64,000 bases of DNA. Origin: Solobacterium sp. (lineage in GTDB: Bacteria; Bacillota_I; Bacilli_A; Erysipelotrichales; Erysipelotrichaceae). Location of the stretch: contig JAFRCE010000017.1 of assembly GCA_017404505.1 (NCBI GenBank), positions 1 through 64,000 of the forward strand. The letters are read 5' to 3'. Shown piece after piece: positions 50,807-58,959 of this stretch. The notes beneath the pieces were generated by a model. The model saw only the letters and a list, made by a program, of their open reading frames with translations, had not been told where the DNA came from and did no database searches. The position numbers and the translations under genes are program-made. Every line of letters begins with the position of its first letter. Within the stretch, counting starts at the first letter, position 1.

Positions 50807-52275
50807 ATCAGGGAAAGAAACACTCACTGCTGAGCAGAATGGCCTACGGCGCCGCGGATATCTACGGCGGCGGAGCCTTTGTCGTCATCAGCACATTCTA
50901 CACGGTCTTTCTGACCAAGGCACAGGGCATGCCGGCGGCCATGGCCGGCACGATCCCGCTGATCGGCAAGGTATGGGACGCCGTCACCGACCCGATCATG
51001 GGCAATATCTGCGACCGGACGAAATCGAAGTTCGGAGCCAAGCGCTTCTATATTCTGGTCGGCTCGCTGCTGTCGGCTCTGACTTTCATCCTGATGTGGA
51101 TCACCGCGCCGTTTGCGACGATGACATCGAAGTATGTGTTCTATGCGGCCATGTACATGCTGTTCAGCACCGGCTTCACCGTCGTCATGGTTCCTTACAA
51201 CGGCCTGCTGCCGGATATGGTCGACGATTATACCGAACGTTCCCGCTACAGCAGCGTGCGTATGATGTTTTCGACCTTCGGTGCAATTCTAGCCGGTCTG
51301 ATTCCGACCATCCTGATCAAGGACAACACCAATCCGACACCGTATCTGATCGTCGCTCTGATCTTCGGCGCGATCTTCACCGTTACGATTCTCTGGACGT
51401 TCTTCGGCACCTGGGAAAAGCAGAAGGAACCTGTCCGGGTACCGCTGAAAGACAGCTTCACCCAGTCCTTCACGGTGTACAAAAGCAAGGCATTCCGGAT
51501 GTTCATCGCCATCTTCCTGCTCGGTCAGGGAGCGGCGGACTTTGTCACCGGACTTGCCGTATATTATGTCGACGACGTGCTGAACGCCTATGGCGGCGGC
51601 AACTTCACGATCCTGATGGGCGTGCTGCTGATCGCCCAGTTTGCCGGCACGATCATCTTCGGCCAGATCATGCAGAGAACTTCCAAGACATTCCCGATCC
51701 TGGTCGGCTTCCCAATCCGGATCGCGGCAACTCTGGCAATGCTGCTGTTCTCGCATGAAGGCGCCAATTTCACGATCATCCTGATCCTGTCCTTCATTGT
51801 CGGTCTCGGCATGGCGGCATCCTCCACCAGTATCTACGCGATCCTTTCCGACATGGCGGACGTCGACGAACTGATCACCTCGGTTTCCCGGCCCGGCACC
51901 TGCTCCGGTATGGCGACCTTCATCCGCAAGATCGCTACCGGTCTGTCTTCGGCTGTCATCGGTCTTCTGCTTGGCATGATCGGTTACGATGAAGTGGTTG
52001 CCAGCAGCGGCATGCGGCAGGCCGCCTCTGTCCAGCACGGCATTGCCTATATCTATATTTTCGTGCCGGTGCTGCTGATGGTTCTGACGATCCTTGTCGC
52101 GAAGAAGTATCCGCTGCAGAAAAAGGAATTTGAAATCATCAAGAAGGAAATCGCCCGCCGCAAGGGTGAGGAAGCTTCCGAAACGACCGCGGAAGAAAAG
52201 GCTGTCTGTGAGAATGTCACCGGCTTTGCCTTCGCAGATCTCTGGAACCGTGACAATGCGGTCAGACTGAAATAG
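50803..52275 (+). CDS. GPH-family sugar:cation symporter
   Basis: A 490-aa permease with 12 helices of the glycoside-pentoside-hexuronide family (MelB type). MAYGAADIYGG, the helix 2-loop signature AVTDPIMGNICDRTKSKFGAKR and YNGLLPDMVDDYTERSRYSSVRM are diagnostic. In YihQ operons, relatives (YihO/YihP) import sulfoquinovose glycosides or export the sulfonate product. Substrate here is presumably the glycoside cut by the adjacent GH31. A soluble acidic C-terminal tail of about 60 residues follows the last helix. Coupled to the GH31 gene (ATGA overlap). Confidence 0.85.
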   Translation: MNQGKKHSLLSRMAYGAADIYGGGAFVVISTFYTVFLTKAQGMPAAMAGTIPLIGKVWDAVTDPIMGNICDRTKSKFGAKRFYILVGSLLSALTFILMWITAPFATMTSKYVFYAAMYMLFSTGFTVVMVPYNGLLPDMVDDYTERSRYSSVRMMFSTFGAILAGLIPTILIKDNTNPTPYLIVALIFGAIFTVTILWTFFGTWEKQKEPVRVPLKDSFTQSFTVYKSKAFRMFIAIFLLGQGAADFVTGLAVYYVDDVLNAYGGGNFTILMGVLLIAQFAGTIIFGQIMQRTSKTFPILVGFPIRIAATLAMLLFSHEGANFTIILILSFIVGLGMAASSTSIYAILSDMADVDELITSVSRPGTCSGMATFIRKIATGLSSAVIGLLLGMIGYDEVVASSGMRQAASVQHGIAYIYIFVPVLLMVLTILVAKKYPLQKKEFEIIKKEIARRKGEEASETTAEEKAVCENVTGFAFADLWNRDNAVRLK

Positions 52276-52288
52276 AAAGCGTGAAATC

Positions 52289-53155
52289 ATGAAAATCGGA
52301 TTTATCGGCCTCGGCATCATGGGCGAGGCAATGTGCAGAAATATCGTTCGGAAAAACGAGGATCCTGTATATGTATTTGACTTCGTGCAGGAAAAAGTCG
52401 ATCTGCTCGTCAAAGAGGGGGCCATTGCCTGCCTGAACAGCTGGGAAGTGGCAGAGAAAGCGGACATGATCATCACCATGGTTCCCAAGTCAGAGCACTC
52501 AAGAGCAGTCGTCAATGAGGTGCTGCCGGTATTGAGCGAAACGAAGATCTATGTGGATATGAGCACCATCGATCCCGACGTGTCGGTGGAACTCTCGGAA
52601 ATGGTCAAAAAAACCGGTGCTGACTTCCTCGACGCTCCGGTCGTCAAATCACGGCCGGCGGCGGAAGCGGGAAAACTCGGCATCTATGTCGGCGGCAGCG
52701 AAGAAGGATATCAGAGGATCCTGCCGGTGCTTTCCTATATGGGCGAGAACATCATCCGTATGGGAGACAACGGCAAAGGCCTGATCATGAAGATCTGTCA
52801 CAACGCCCTGGTTTCCCAGATCCAGAACGGCGTCAACGAAACAAGCGCGCTGGCGGCGAAGAACGGCATCGATATCCTGACCTACGCCGAAGCCATCAGC
52901 TACGGCGGCGGCCAGAACTTCTATCTCGATTCCAAGAAAAACGCCATTGCCAATGAAGACTACACGACAGCTTTCTCGATTGCCAATATGCACAAGGACG
53001 TTCATATCTGCCTGAACCTGGCAAAGCAGTCAGAACTGGCCATGCCGGGCGAAGAAAACGCCGCACGTGTGTATGACGAGGCGATGGAAAAGGGCTATGG
53101 TCCGGAAGATTTCTGCGCCACGATCAAAGTGGTAAAGGACAGAAAACCATGCTGA
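52289..53155 (+). CDS. Beta-hydroxyacid dehydrogenase (YihU/3-hydroxyisobutyrate dehydrogenase family)
   Basis: A 288-aa NAD(P)-dependent reductase. The Rossmann motif is GLGIMG (7-12), the catalytic Lys168 lies in GLIMKICHN, and the helical domain follows. The substrate loop, usually DAPVSGG in 3-hydroxyisobutyrate dehydrogenases and DVPVGRTS in sulfolactaldehyde reductase YihU, reads DAPVVKSRP here (Lys120, Arg122). That is an unusually basic loop suited to an anionic C3/C4 aldehyde or hydroxyacid. It overlaps the DUF4867 gene by 7 nt. Likely the redox step of the operon pathway. Confidence 0.82.
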   Translation: MKIGFIGLGIMGEAMCRNIVRKNEDPVYVFDFVQEKVDLLVKEGAIACLNSWEVAEKADMIITMVPKSEHSRAVVNEVLPVLSETKIYVDMSTIDPDVSVELSEMVKKTGADFLDAPVVKSRPAAEAGKLGIYVGGSEEGYQRILPVLSYMGENIIRMGDNGKGLIMKICHNALVSQIQNGVNETSALAAKNGIDILTYAEAISYGGGQNFYLDSKKNAIANEDYTTAFSIANMHKDVHICLNLAKQSELAMPGEENAARVYDEAMEKGYGPEDFCATIKVVKDRKPC

Positions 53156-53829
53156 AACATCTCAACGAAGTCAACGGTCAGCTGATCCTCGACGTGCACG
53201 ATCCCGCTTTTGCAAGCTATGGACGCATCGTCGAAGGCCATGACGTTTCCGGACTGGTGCGCTATATGAAAGATCATACGGACATTCCGGCAGACGGCAA
53301 TGTCTATGTCGCTTCCGTCGCAGAGATGGAAGAGTTTCCCGTCAGAAAGGAAATCGAAGAGGTCTTCTACGGCGGCCTGCCGGTTCAGATCGGTTACTGC
53401 AACGGCCGCAATACGACCTACAACGGCTTTGAATATCACAAAGGCAGCGAGATCAACATCGCTGTCAGCGACTTCATGCTGGTGCTTGCCCACACCTGGC
53501 AGATCAGAAACAACACTATCCGGACAGAGGATGCCCAGGTCTTCTATGTACCGCAGGGAACCGTCATCGAAATGTTCCAGACGACCCTGCATCTGTCTCC
53601 CTGCCGGGTATGTGACGAAGGATTCAGAGATGTCGTCATCCTGCCCAAAGGCACCAACACACCGTTAAGCGAAGAAGAAAAGCAGCTGCGTGATCAGAGC
53701 GACGATCCAGAAGCACAGCTGCTCCTGCAGAAAAACAAATGGGTCCTTGCTCATCCGGAAAGAGAGCCGCTGATCCGGCAGGGTGCGCATCCCGGTCTGA
53801 TCGGGGAAAACAGAGAACTGAAATACTGA
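53149..53829 (+). CDS. DUF4867-like protein
   Basis: A 226-aa soluble protein assigned to DUF4867 from its overall pattern: GQLILDVHDPAFASYGRIV at the start, VQIGYCNGRNTTYNGFEYHKGSEINIA, and FYVPQGTVIEMFQTTLHLSPCRV with a conserved-looking Glu/His set like a cupin metal site. Cupin-fold enzymes include sugar isomerases and epimerases, so an aldose-ketose or epimerase step is conceivable. The substrate is unknown. Its position between reductase and isomerase, in an operon with no recognisable aldolase, makes it the best candidate for the missing chemistry. AAAGGAC is the ribosome site. Confidence 0.65.
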   Translation: MLKHLNEVNGQLILDVHDPAFASYGRIVEGHDVSGLVRYMKDHTDIPADGNVYVASVAEMEEFPVRKEIEEVFYGGLPVQIGYCNGRNTTYNGFEYHKGSEINIAVSDFMLVLAHTWQIRNNTIRTEDAQVFYVPQGTVIEMFQTTLHLSPCRVCDEGFRDVVILPKGTNTPLSEEEKQLRDQSDDPEAQLLLQKNKWVLAHPEREPLIRQGAHPGLIGENRELKY

Positions 53830-53840
53830 GGAGGAAGAAG

Positions 53841-55187
53841 ATGGAAAAGAAATTTCAGGCGGCCTATGTGCCGATCGGCGTGGGAACCTTCCACATGCCG
53901 TCCGCCCAGGCAATGTTCGATGCCTCCGCGAAACTGCTGAAAAGCATCTGTGAAGACACAGTTGTGCCGGAAGAGATGCTGCTGAATACGGATCTTCTGA
54001 ATGCTTATCTGGATACCATTGATCCGGATCTGATCATTCTGCAGAACCTGACATTCGCCAATGCCGCATATGCTTCGGAAGTCCTGCACCGCTTCCATGA
54101 CGTGCCGATCCTGTTATGGACGCTCAGGGAACCGGTCATCGACGGCGGCAGACTGCGGCTCAATGCCTTGACCGGCGCGTTCTCCGCCGCCAACACGATC
54201 CGTCATTTCCGGGCCCAGCCGTTCGAATACGTCTATGGCGCACCGGATGAAGAAAAGGTCAGGGATACGCTGACCAAGATGATCAAAGCGGCCCGGGTCC
54301 GTCAGGAAATGCAGTCCCTGAAAGTCTGTGCCATCGGCTACACGCCGCAGGGATTCGGTTTCGGCAGAGCCTTGGACAACGATCTTCTGTTTGTCTTCGG
54401 TGTCCGGCAGGACGCCATTGAGGCAAGGGAGCTGATCGAAACTGCCAAAGGCTTCAATGAAGCAGACGTCAAAGAGTACCTGAACGACGCGCAAAACCGC
54501 ACCGTCGGACTGGATGAAACACCGGAAAAGAACCGCATGGACTTTGCCAGACTGTATAAGGCCTATGCGGAATTTGTCAGAAAAAACAACATCGGCGCAG
54601 TGGCTTCCAGATGCTGGCCGGACTTCTTCGTATCCTTCGGCACGCCGGTCTGTGCCGTGCTGGCCATGCTCAACGACCTCGGTGTCGCGGCCGCCTGCGA
54701 AGCGGATATGTACGGCGCCTTATCCATGTGGATGGGTATGAAACTCAGCGGCCGGAGTGTTTTCTTCGGTGATCCGGTATCGCTGGACGAAAAGGAAAAC
54801 ACCATTACCTTCTGGCACTGCGGTACGGCAGCCTGTTCACTGGCAAGAAAAGACACCGGTGCCTGCATCGGCGAACACTGCAACCGTCATATCGGCCCGA
54901 CGATGGAATTCGGCTGTGAAGAAAGTGAGCATGCCACCATCTTCCGCATCGGCCGCAATCCGGACGGCACGTTCCGTTTCTTCATTACCGCCGGCAAGGC
55001 TCTTGACAGACCAAAGCAGTTCTTTGGAACTTCGGTCGTGATCGAGACGGAAGAAAGCAGTGAAAAAATCATTCACGAAGCAGTAAAGGCGGGCTGGGAG
55101 CCGCATTATGCCGTCATCTTTGACGATGTCGCGGACGAACTGGAAATGCTGGCCCACATGTTCGGCTGTGAAGTAACAAGATACTGA
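53841..55187 (+). CDS. L-fucose/L-arabinose isomerase-like protein
   Basis: A 448-aa member of the FucI/AraA superfamily. The C-terminal metal region shows Glu287 in AAACEADMYGAL, Asp311 in VFFGDPV and His326/His346 in WHCGTAA and EHCNRH, corresponding to the Mn-binding Glu, Asp and His of FucI. FucI-like isomerases have been linked to a sulfoglycolytic variant, converting sulfoquinovose to sulfofructose; alternatively it acts on another 6-deoxy or 6-modified aldose. GAGGAGGAAG supports the start at 53841. Last gene of the operon, followed by a terminator. Confidence 0.75.
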   Translation: MEKKFQAAYVPIGVGTFHMPSAQAMFDASAKLLKSICEDTVVPEEMLLNTDLLNAYLDTIDPDLIILQNLTFANAAYASEVLHRFHDVPILLWTLREPVIDGGRLRLNALTGAFSAANTIRHFRAQPFEYVYGAPDEEKVRDTLTKMIKAARVRQEMQSLKVCAIGYTPQGFGFGRALDNDLLFVFGVRQDAIEARELIETAKGFNEADVKEYLNDAQNRTVGLDETPEKNRMDFARLYKAYAEFVRKNNIGAVASRCWPDFFVSFGTPVCAVLAMLNDLGVAAACEADMYGALSMWMGMKLSGRSVFFGDPVSLDEKENTITFWHCGTAACSLARKDTGACIGEHCNRHIGPTMEFGCEESEHATIFRIGRNPDGTFRFFITAGKALDRPKQFFGTSVVIETEESSEKIIHEAVKAGWEPHYAVIFDDVADELEMLAHMFGCEVTRY

Positions 55188-55190
55188 TAC

Positions 55191-55214
55191 AAAGCGGGAG
55201 AATCCCGCTTTTTT
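55191..55214 (+). terminator. Terminator of the GH31 operon
   Basis: AAAGCGGGA (55191-55199), GAA loop, TCCCGCTTT (55203-55211), T-run to 55214. Confidence 0.92.
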
Positions 55215-55223
55215 ATTATCTAT

Positions 55224-55232
55224 TGCTATAAT
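55224..55232 (+). promoter_or_regulatory. Extended -10 promoter, leaderless GNAT gene
   Basis: TGC-TATAAT (55224-55232) ends 6 nt before ATG 55239; the intervening GTCTGT is not a ribosome site. Confidence 0.6.
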
Positions 55233-55238
55233 GTCTGT

Positions 55239-55745
55239 ATGAAACAGATCGACATACAGAAACTGACAGAAAGCTATGAAACCAGAATTCTGAAAGAAGA
55301 AGACATTGATGATATTCTCAGGATCCTGCGCGGCAATCCGCTGTTTTATGAATACACCACTGCCAGAGCGGAAAGGGAAGCTGTCAGGGAAGACATGCAG
55401 GCGCTGCCGCCCGGCCGGACGATGGCTGACAAGTATTACTTTGGCTTTTTCGAAAACGGCAGACTGATTGCCGTGATGGACCTGATCGACGGCTATCCGG
55501 ATGAGGAAACCGCCTTTATCGGCTTCTTCATGATGGCAGCGGAAAAGCAGGGCAGAGGTGCCGGTTCCCGTCTCATCCAGGACGTATTGAAAGAACTGAA
55601 GCGCGGCGGCTTTGGCAAAGCGCGTCTCTGCATCAACAAAGGCAATCCCCAGTCTTCCCATTTCTGGCACAAAAACGGCTTTGTTCCGCTGAAAGAAGTC
55701 ACAAGGGGTGAAGAAACCGTGATTCTTGCCGAGTGCAAATTATAG
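55239..55745 (+). CDS. GNAT-family N-acetyltransferase
   Basis: A 168-aa acetyl-CoA-dependent acetyltransferase. Motif A is IGFFMMAAEKQGRGAGSRLIQDVL (Q-x-x-G-x-G/A), and the C-terminal SSHFWHKNGFVPL is the usual motif B. Substrate unknown (amine of a small molecule, antibiotic or protein). No Shine-Dalgarno: the transcript from the extended -10 would begin at or next to the ATG. It is followed 21 nt later by a flavodoxin gene. Confidence 0.82.
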   Translation: MKQIDIQKLTESYETRILKEEDIDDILRILRGNPLFYEYTTARAEREAVREDMQALPPGRTMADKYYFGFFENGRLIAVMDLIDGYPDEETAFIGFFMMAAEKQGRGAGSRLIQDVLKELKRGGFGKARLCINKGNPQSSHFWHKNGFVPLKEVTRGEETVILAECKL

Positions 55746-55766
55746 AAAAGAAAGAAGGATGAGTAA

Positions 55767-56216
55767 ATGAAAACAGCCGTAACGTATTTTTCCGCTTCCG
55801 GCGTGACCGCCGGCAAAGCCAAAAAGATTGCTGAAATGATTCCTGCGGATCTCTATGAAATCAGACCCGCCGTGCCATACAGCCGCGCGGATCTGAACTG
55901 GCGTGATCCAAAAAGCCGCTCTTCACGGGAAATGAAGGATCCTGCTTCCCGTCCGGCTCTGGCTGAAACGGATCATGACTTCCGTGCTTATGACCGGGTG
56001 CTGATCGGTTTTCCGATCTGGTGGTATACCGCTCCGACCCTGATCAATACCTTTGTCGAAACATATGATCTGAGCGGCAAGGAAATCGTATTGTTCGCGA
56101 CATCCGGCGGCAGCGGCATCGATAAAGCGGTGAAGGATTTTCAGACCGCCTATCCGCAGCTGAATATCAAAGGCGGCCGCCTGGTCAACGGCAGTGTGAA
56201 GGAACTGGCGGAATGA
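55767..56216 (+). CDS. Flavodoxin (cytosolic)
   Basis: A 149-aa flavodoxin-like protein. The FMN-phosphate loop is YFSASGVTAGKAKKIAEM and the isoalloxazine loops are GFPIWWYTAPTLINTF and FATSGGSGI. The length and PIWW motif match the Flavodoxin_4 group of Firmicutes. It carries electrons or reduces quinones in the cytosol. AGAAAGAAGG precedes the start. The stop overlaps the start of a paralogous lipoprotein by 4 nt. Confidence 0.82.
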   Translation: MKTAVTYFSASGVTAGKAKKIAEMIPADLYEIRPAVPYSRADLNWRDPKSRSSREMKDPASRPALAETDHDFRAYDRVLIGFPIWWYTAPTLINTFVETYDLSGKEIVLFATSGGSGIDKAVKDFQTAYPQLNIKGGRLVNGSVKELAE

Positions 56217-56830
56217 AGAAACTGACACTGTTCCTGACAGCCGCGGTTTCGCTGTTCCTCTTCAGCTGCGGGACAAAACCGGCTGACTCTGTCGCGGAAA
56301 ACAAAGAAGCAGTGCCGGCGGAAAGCCAGCCGGCTGATACAGTAAAGGACGAGAAGCAGATCGCTGTCGTGTATTTTTCAGCGACCGGCCATACCCGGAT
56401 GGCAGCCGGCCAGATCGCGGAACTGTGCGGCGCTGACCTGTTTGAGATCGTGCCGGCCGAACCATATGCTGAAGAGGATCTGAATTATCATGATGAAAGC
56501 ACTCGTGCCACGCTTGAACAGAAAGATCCGGCCGCCCGTCCGGCCATCGCGTCGGGACCGTTTGACCTGTCGGAATATCAGGTGCTCGTTCTCGGCTATC
56601 CGATCTGGTGGGGTCAGGCGCCGCGTATTATGAATACGTTCGTCGAACAGTATGATTTCGGCGATCAGCTGATCATTCCGTTCTGTACGTCCGCCTCTTC
56701 ACCGATCGCTGACAGCGCGGAGTATCTGCAGGAACTGTCAAAGGGCGGCCGCTGGCAAGCGGGGACGCGGTTTTCTGCGGCTGTTACGATGGAAGAATTG
56801 CAGGCCTGGCTGGAAACCGTCATGCCGTGA
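56213..56830 (+). CDS. Flavodoxin-domain lipoprotein
   Basis: A 205-aa paralogue of the preceding gene preceded by a lipoprotein signal (LFLFSC, Cys about 19) and an Ala/Glu/Pro linker to about residue 45. The flavodoxin fold follows, with YFSATGHTRMAAGQIAEL, LGYPIWWGQAPRIMNTF and FCTSASSPI. An FMN flavodoxin outside the membrane implies extracytoplasmic electron transfer or a covalently or tightly held flavin loaded after export. It is translated by coupling to the cytosolic paralogue. Confidence 0.8.
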   Translation: MKKLTLFLTAAVSLFLFSCGTKPADSVAENKEAVPAESQPADTVKDEKQIAVVYFSATGHTRMAAGQIAELCGADLFEIVPAEPYAEEDLNYHDESTRATLEQKDPAARPAIASGPFDLSEYQVLVLGYPIWWGQAPRIMNTFVEQYDFGDQLIIPFCTSASSPIADSAEYLQELSKGGRWQAGTRFSAAVTMEELQAWLETVMP

Positions 56831-56839
56831 ATTTATAAT
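56811..56839 (+). promoter_or_regulatory. Promoter upstream of telA-like gene
   Basis: TGGAAA (56811-56816), 17-bp spacer, TATAAT (56834-56839), 6 nt before ATG 56846. The -35 lies inside the end of the flavodoxin lipoprotein gene. Confidence 0.5.
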
Positions 56840-56845
56840 AAAAGC

Positions 56846-57763
56846 ATGGAAAATCATGATATTGATCTGAAACTGGATCAGACAACCGAACATTATAAAA
56901 TGAGCGATCTTACCGAAGACGAGCTGCAGTATGCCAGAACCTTCGCCCGGTCGATCGACGTAACCAACAAGGTCATGGTGCTGCAGTACGGAACGGAAGC
57001 CCAGCGCAAGGTTAAACGGCTTTCCGAATCCGCCCATCTCAATATTCCGGAAAACGATCTCAATGAGATCGAGATGCTGCTGAAAAGGATCATCCGGCAG
57101 CTGAACGAATTCGAGGACGAAGTCAAGCGCACCCGCAATATCACGATGCCTTCGGACAAAGCCCTGCAGCAGTTTAGGTCCCAGTATGATGCCTTTAATT
57201 CGAAACTCGGGGAATGCGCCCGGCGACTGGAGATCCTGCGCAGTGCCTTGCTGCATCATATTGACCGGATGGACCGGCTGTATCAGGAACATCTGAAAGT
57301 CGTCCGGGAGTTTGATCTGTATCTATATGCCGGTGAAGAATGTCTGAAAGACAGCCGGGCCAACCGACAGAGAGAACTGACGGAAAAAGCAAAGACGAGC
57401 ACATTGATGGAAGACGCCATCAAGGCGAAAGACTTCCGGGAAGACTGCCTGCTGTTTGAAAAGAAACTCGGCGATCTTTCCCTGAGCAGGGAACTGCCGC
57501 TGCAGATGATGACCCAGCTGAAACTGATTCAGTCGACCGATACCGTCATGGCCGCGAACCTGCGCAGACTGACGATGGATATTTTCCCGCTCTACCGCAG
57601 CCGGATCGTGCTGGCAATGGGCCAGAGCAGCGAAGGGGCCATCGAACCGCAGGTCTTCATCGAAGCAAACAACGCGTTACGCAAAGCCGTTAACGCGGTA
57701 TTGAAGGAAGAAACGGAAAAGCGGCGGATGCAGAAAGAAAAGACGACATTATTCCGCCAGTAA
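56846..57763 (+). CDS. TelA-family toxic-anion-resistance-like protein
   Basis: A 305-aa, almost entirely helical cytosolic protein. ARSIDVTNKVMVLQYGTEAQRKV, the QLNEFEDEVK region, YLYAGEECL, and MTQLKLIQSTDTVMAANLRR with PLYRSRIVLAMGQ are TelA hallmarks. TelA/KlaA homologues were tied to tellurite and cell-envelope stress resistance in Gram-positives, but the mechanism is unsettled. The usual partner XpaC is absent here. No Shine-Dalgarno; TATAAT lies 6 nt before the ATG. Confidence 0.8.
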   Translation: MENHDIDLKLDQTTEHYKMSDLTEDELQYARTFARSIDVTNKVMVLQYGTEAQRKVKRLSESAHLNIPENDLNEIEMLLKRIIRQLNEFEDEVKRTRNITMPSDKALQQFRSQYDAFNSKLGECARRLEILRSALLHHIDRMDRLYQEHLKVVREFDLYLYAGEECLKDSRANRQRELTEKAKTSTLMEDAIKAKDFREDCLLFEKKLGDLSLSRELPLQMMTQLKLIQSTDTVMAANLRRLTMDIFPLYRSRIVLAMGQSSEGAIEPQVFIEANNALRKAVNAVLKEETEKRRMQKEKTTLFRQ

Positions 57764-57764
57764 G

Positions 57765-57795
57765 ACAGAGTGTGACAGTTTACATTCTGTTTTTT
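57765..57795 (+). terminator. Terminator
   Basis: ACAGAGTG (57765-57772) pairs with CATTCTGT (57783-57790), followed by TTTTT. Confidence 0.75.
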
Positions 57796-57895
57796 ATGCC
57801 GGGAGGGAAGATTATCTGCGGCAAAAAAAGTTGCTGTTGGAAACAGTTCGTGACAGAATAGGAGAAGTCTGAAAAAGAACAGGGGGAGGCAGTCT

Positions 57896-58900
57896 ATGAA
57901 AAAACTGATCAGTACTGTACTTGCACTGCTGCTGGCGGCCGGCTGCAGTACACCGGCCGCGAACAGCGAACCGGAAAAACCGGCAGAAGGAATCGATTAT
58001 CTGGTTCTGGTCAATAAACTGCATCCGCTTCCGGAAGACTGGGAAGCGAAGCTGGAGACTGTGAAAGTGACAAACCAGCTTGGCAATGAAGTGGAAGTGG
58101 AAAAGACAGCCTATGAGGCATATCTGAAACTGCAGGAAGATCTCGCAAAGGACAACGTGCTTATCGATCTGGATTCCGTGCGGCGGACGGTTGCCGAACA
58201 GCAGGAAATCGTCGATGACTTCACGAAGGAATTCGGTGCGGAATATACCGCCAAAATTGTTGCGAAACCGGGTTATTCCGAACATCATACCGGTCTTGCT
58301 CTGGACGTCTATCTGATCATTGACGGGGAAGCTATATACGACAATGATGCGATGCTGCAGCATCCGGAAATCTGGGAGAAAGTTCACTCCCGCATGCCGG
58401 ATTACGGCTTTATCCTCCGCTATCTGCCCGGCAAAGAATACATTACCGGCTATGCCTATGAACCGTGGCACCTGCGCTATGTCGGCGTGGAAACGGCCAG
58501 GGAAATCAGTGATAAGGGCATTACATTGGAAGCGTATCTTGGTGCCGTCAATGAAACGGACGTCCGTATTGATTACGGAACATCCGAACTCTATACACCG
58601 GAAGAGCGGGAAGAAATGACGATTCTGATCAAGTGCCGGTTCGCGGCGATGGAAGGATGCGAGCTTCACAGTCTCCGCTATGCCGGGGATGAATCCGCAT
58701 CCGCGGAGAACTTCGCATGGATCAACGATCTGAAAGAGGATGATCCGGAATATGTTAAGGTAGCATGTTTCCTGATGGATTTTCATTCACCAAAAGAAAA
58801 CAGCGGCTCATTCGATCCGGATCAGGAATACACGGAATACAGCTGGTGGCTTGGCTGTGATGCCGACGGTGACTGGGACATCGTCAGTTACGGTTATTAA
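57896..58900 (+). CDS. VanY-like M15 carboxypeptidase lipoprotein
   Basis: A 334-aa lipoprotein (lipobox LLAAGC, Cys about 18). The catalytic zinc motif is SEHHTGLALD, and the distal EPWHLRYVG supplies the third ligand. The peptide-binding segment reads DLDSVRRTVAEQQ. It should remove terminal D-Ala from peptidoglycan stem peptides at the cell surface. A C-terminal 110-residue domain is shared with the signal-less paralogue at 45919-46767. GGGGAGG supports the start. Confidence 0.85.
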   Translation: MKKLISTVLALLLAAGCSTPAANSEPEKPAEGIDYLVLVNKLHPLPEDWEAKLETVKVTNQLGNEVEVEKTAYEAYLKLQEDLAKDNVLIDLDSVRRTVAEQQEIVDDFTKEFGAEYTAKIVAKPGYSEHHTGLALDVYLIIDGEAIYDNDAMLQHPEIWEKVHSRMPDYGFILRYLPGKEYITGYAYEPWHLRYVGVETAREISDKGITLEAYLGAVNETDVRIDYGTSELYTPEEREEMTILIKCRFAAMEGCELHSLRYAGDESASAENFAWINDLKEDDPEYVKVACFLMDFHSPKENSGSFDPDQEYTEYSWWLGCDADGDWDIVSYGY

Positions 58901-58913
58901 GAAGAAATACAAA

Positions 58914-58937
58914 AAAGAACCTCACTGAGGTTCTTCT
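58914..58937. terminator. Bidirectional terminator
   Basis: AAGAACCTCA and TGAGGTTCTT (58915-58935) flank a minimal loop, with A- and T-rich sides; it lies between convergent genes. Confidence 0.75.
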
Positions 58938-58959
58938 TTCGTATATGCGGTTACTGTGA

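Noticed and set aside
51289-52515. Long minus-strand frame (408 codons) opposite the GPH transporter
   Set aside because: Antisense shadow of a clear permease gene; charged low-quality composition and no homology.
47849-55187. Calling the operon a plain sulfoquinovose (yih-type) cluster
   Set aside because: The key Arg of the glycosidase is Gln and no aldolase is present, so the name would overstate the evidence.
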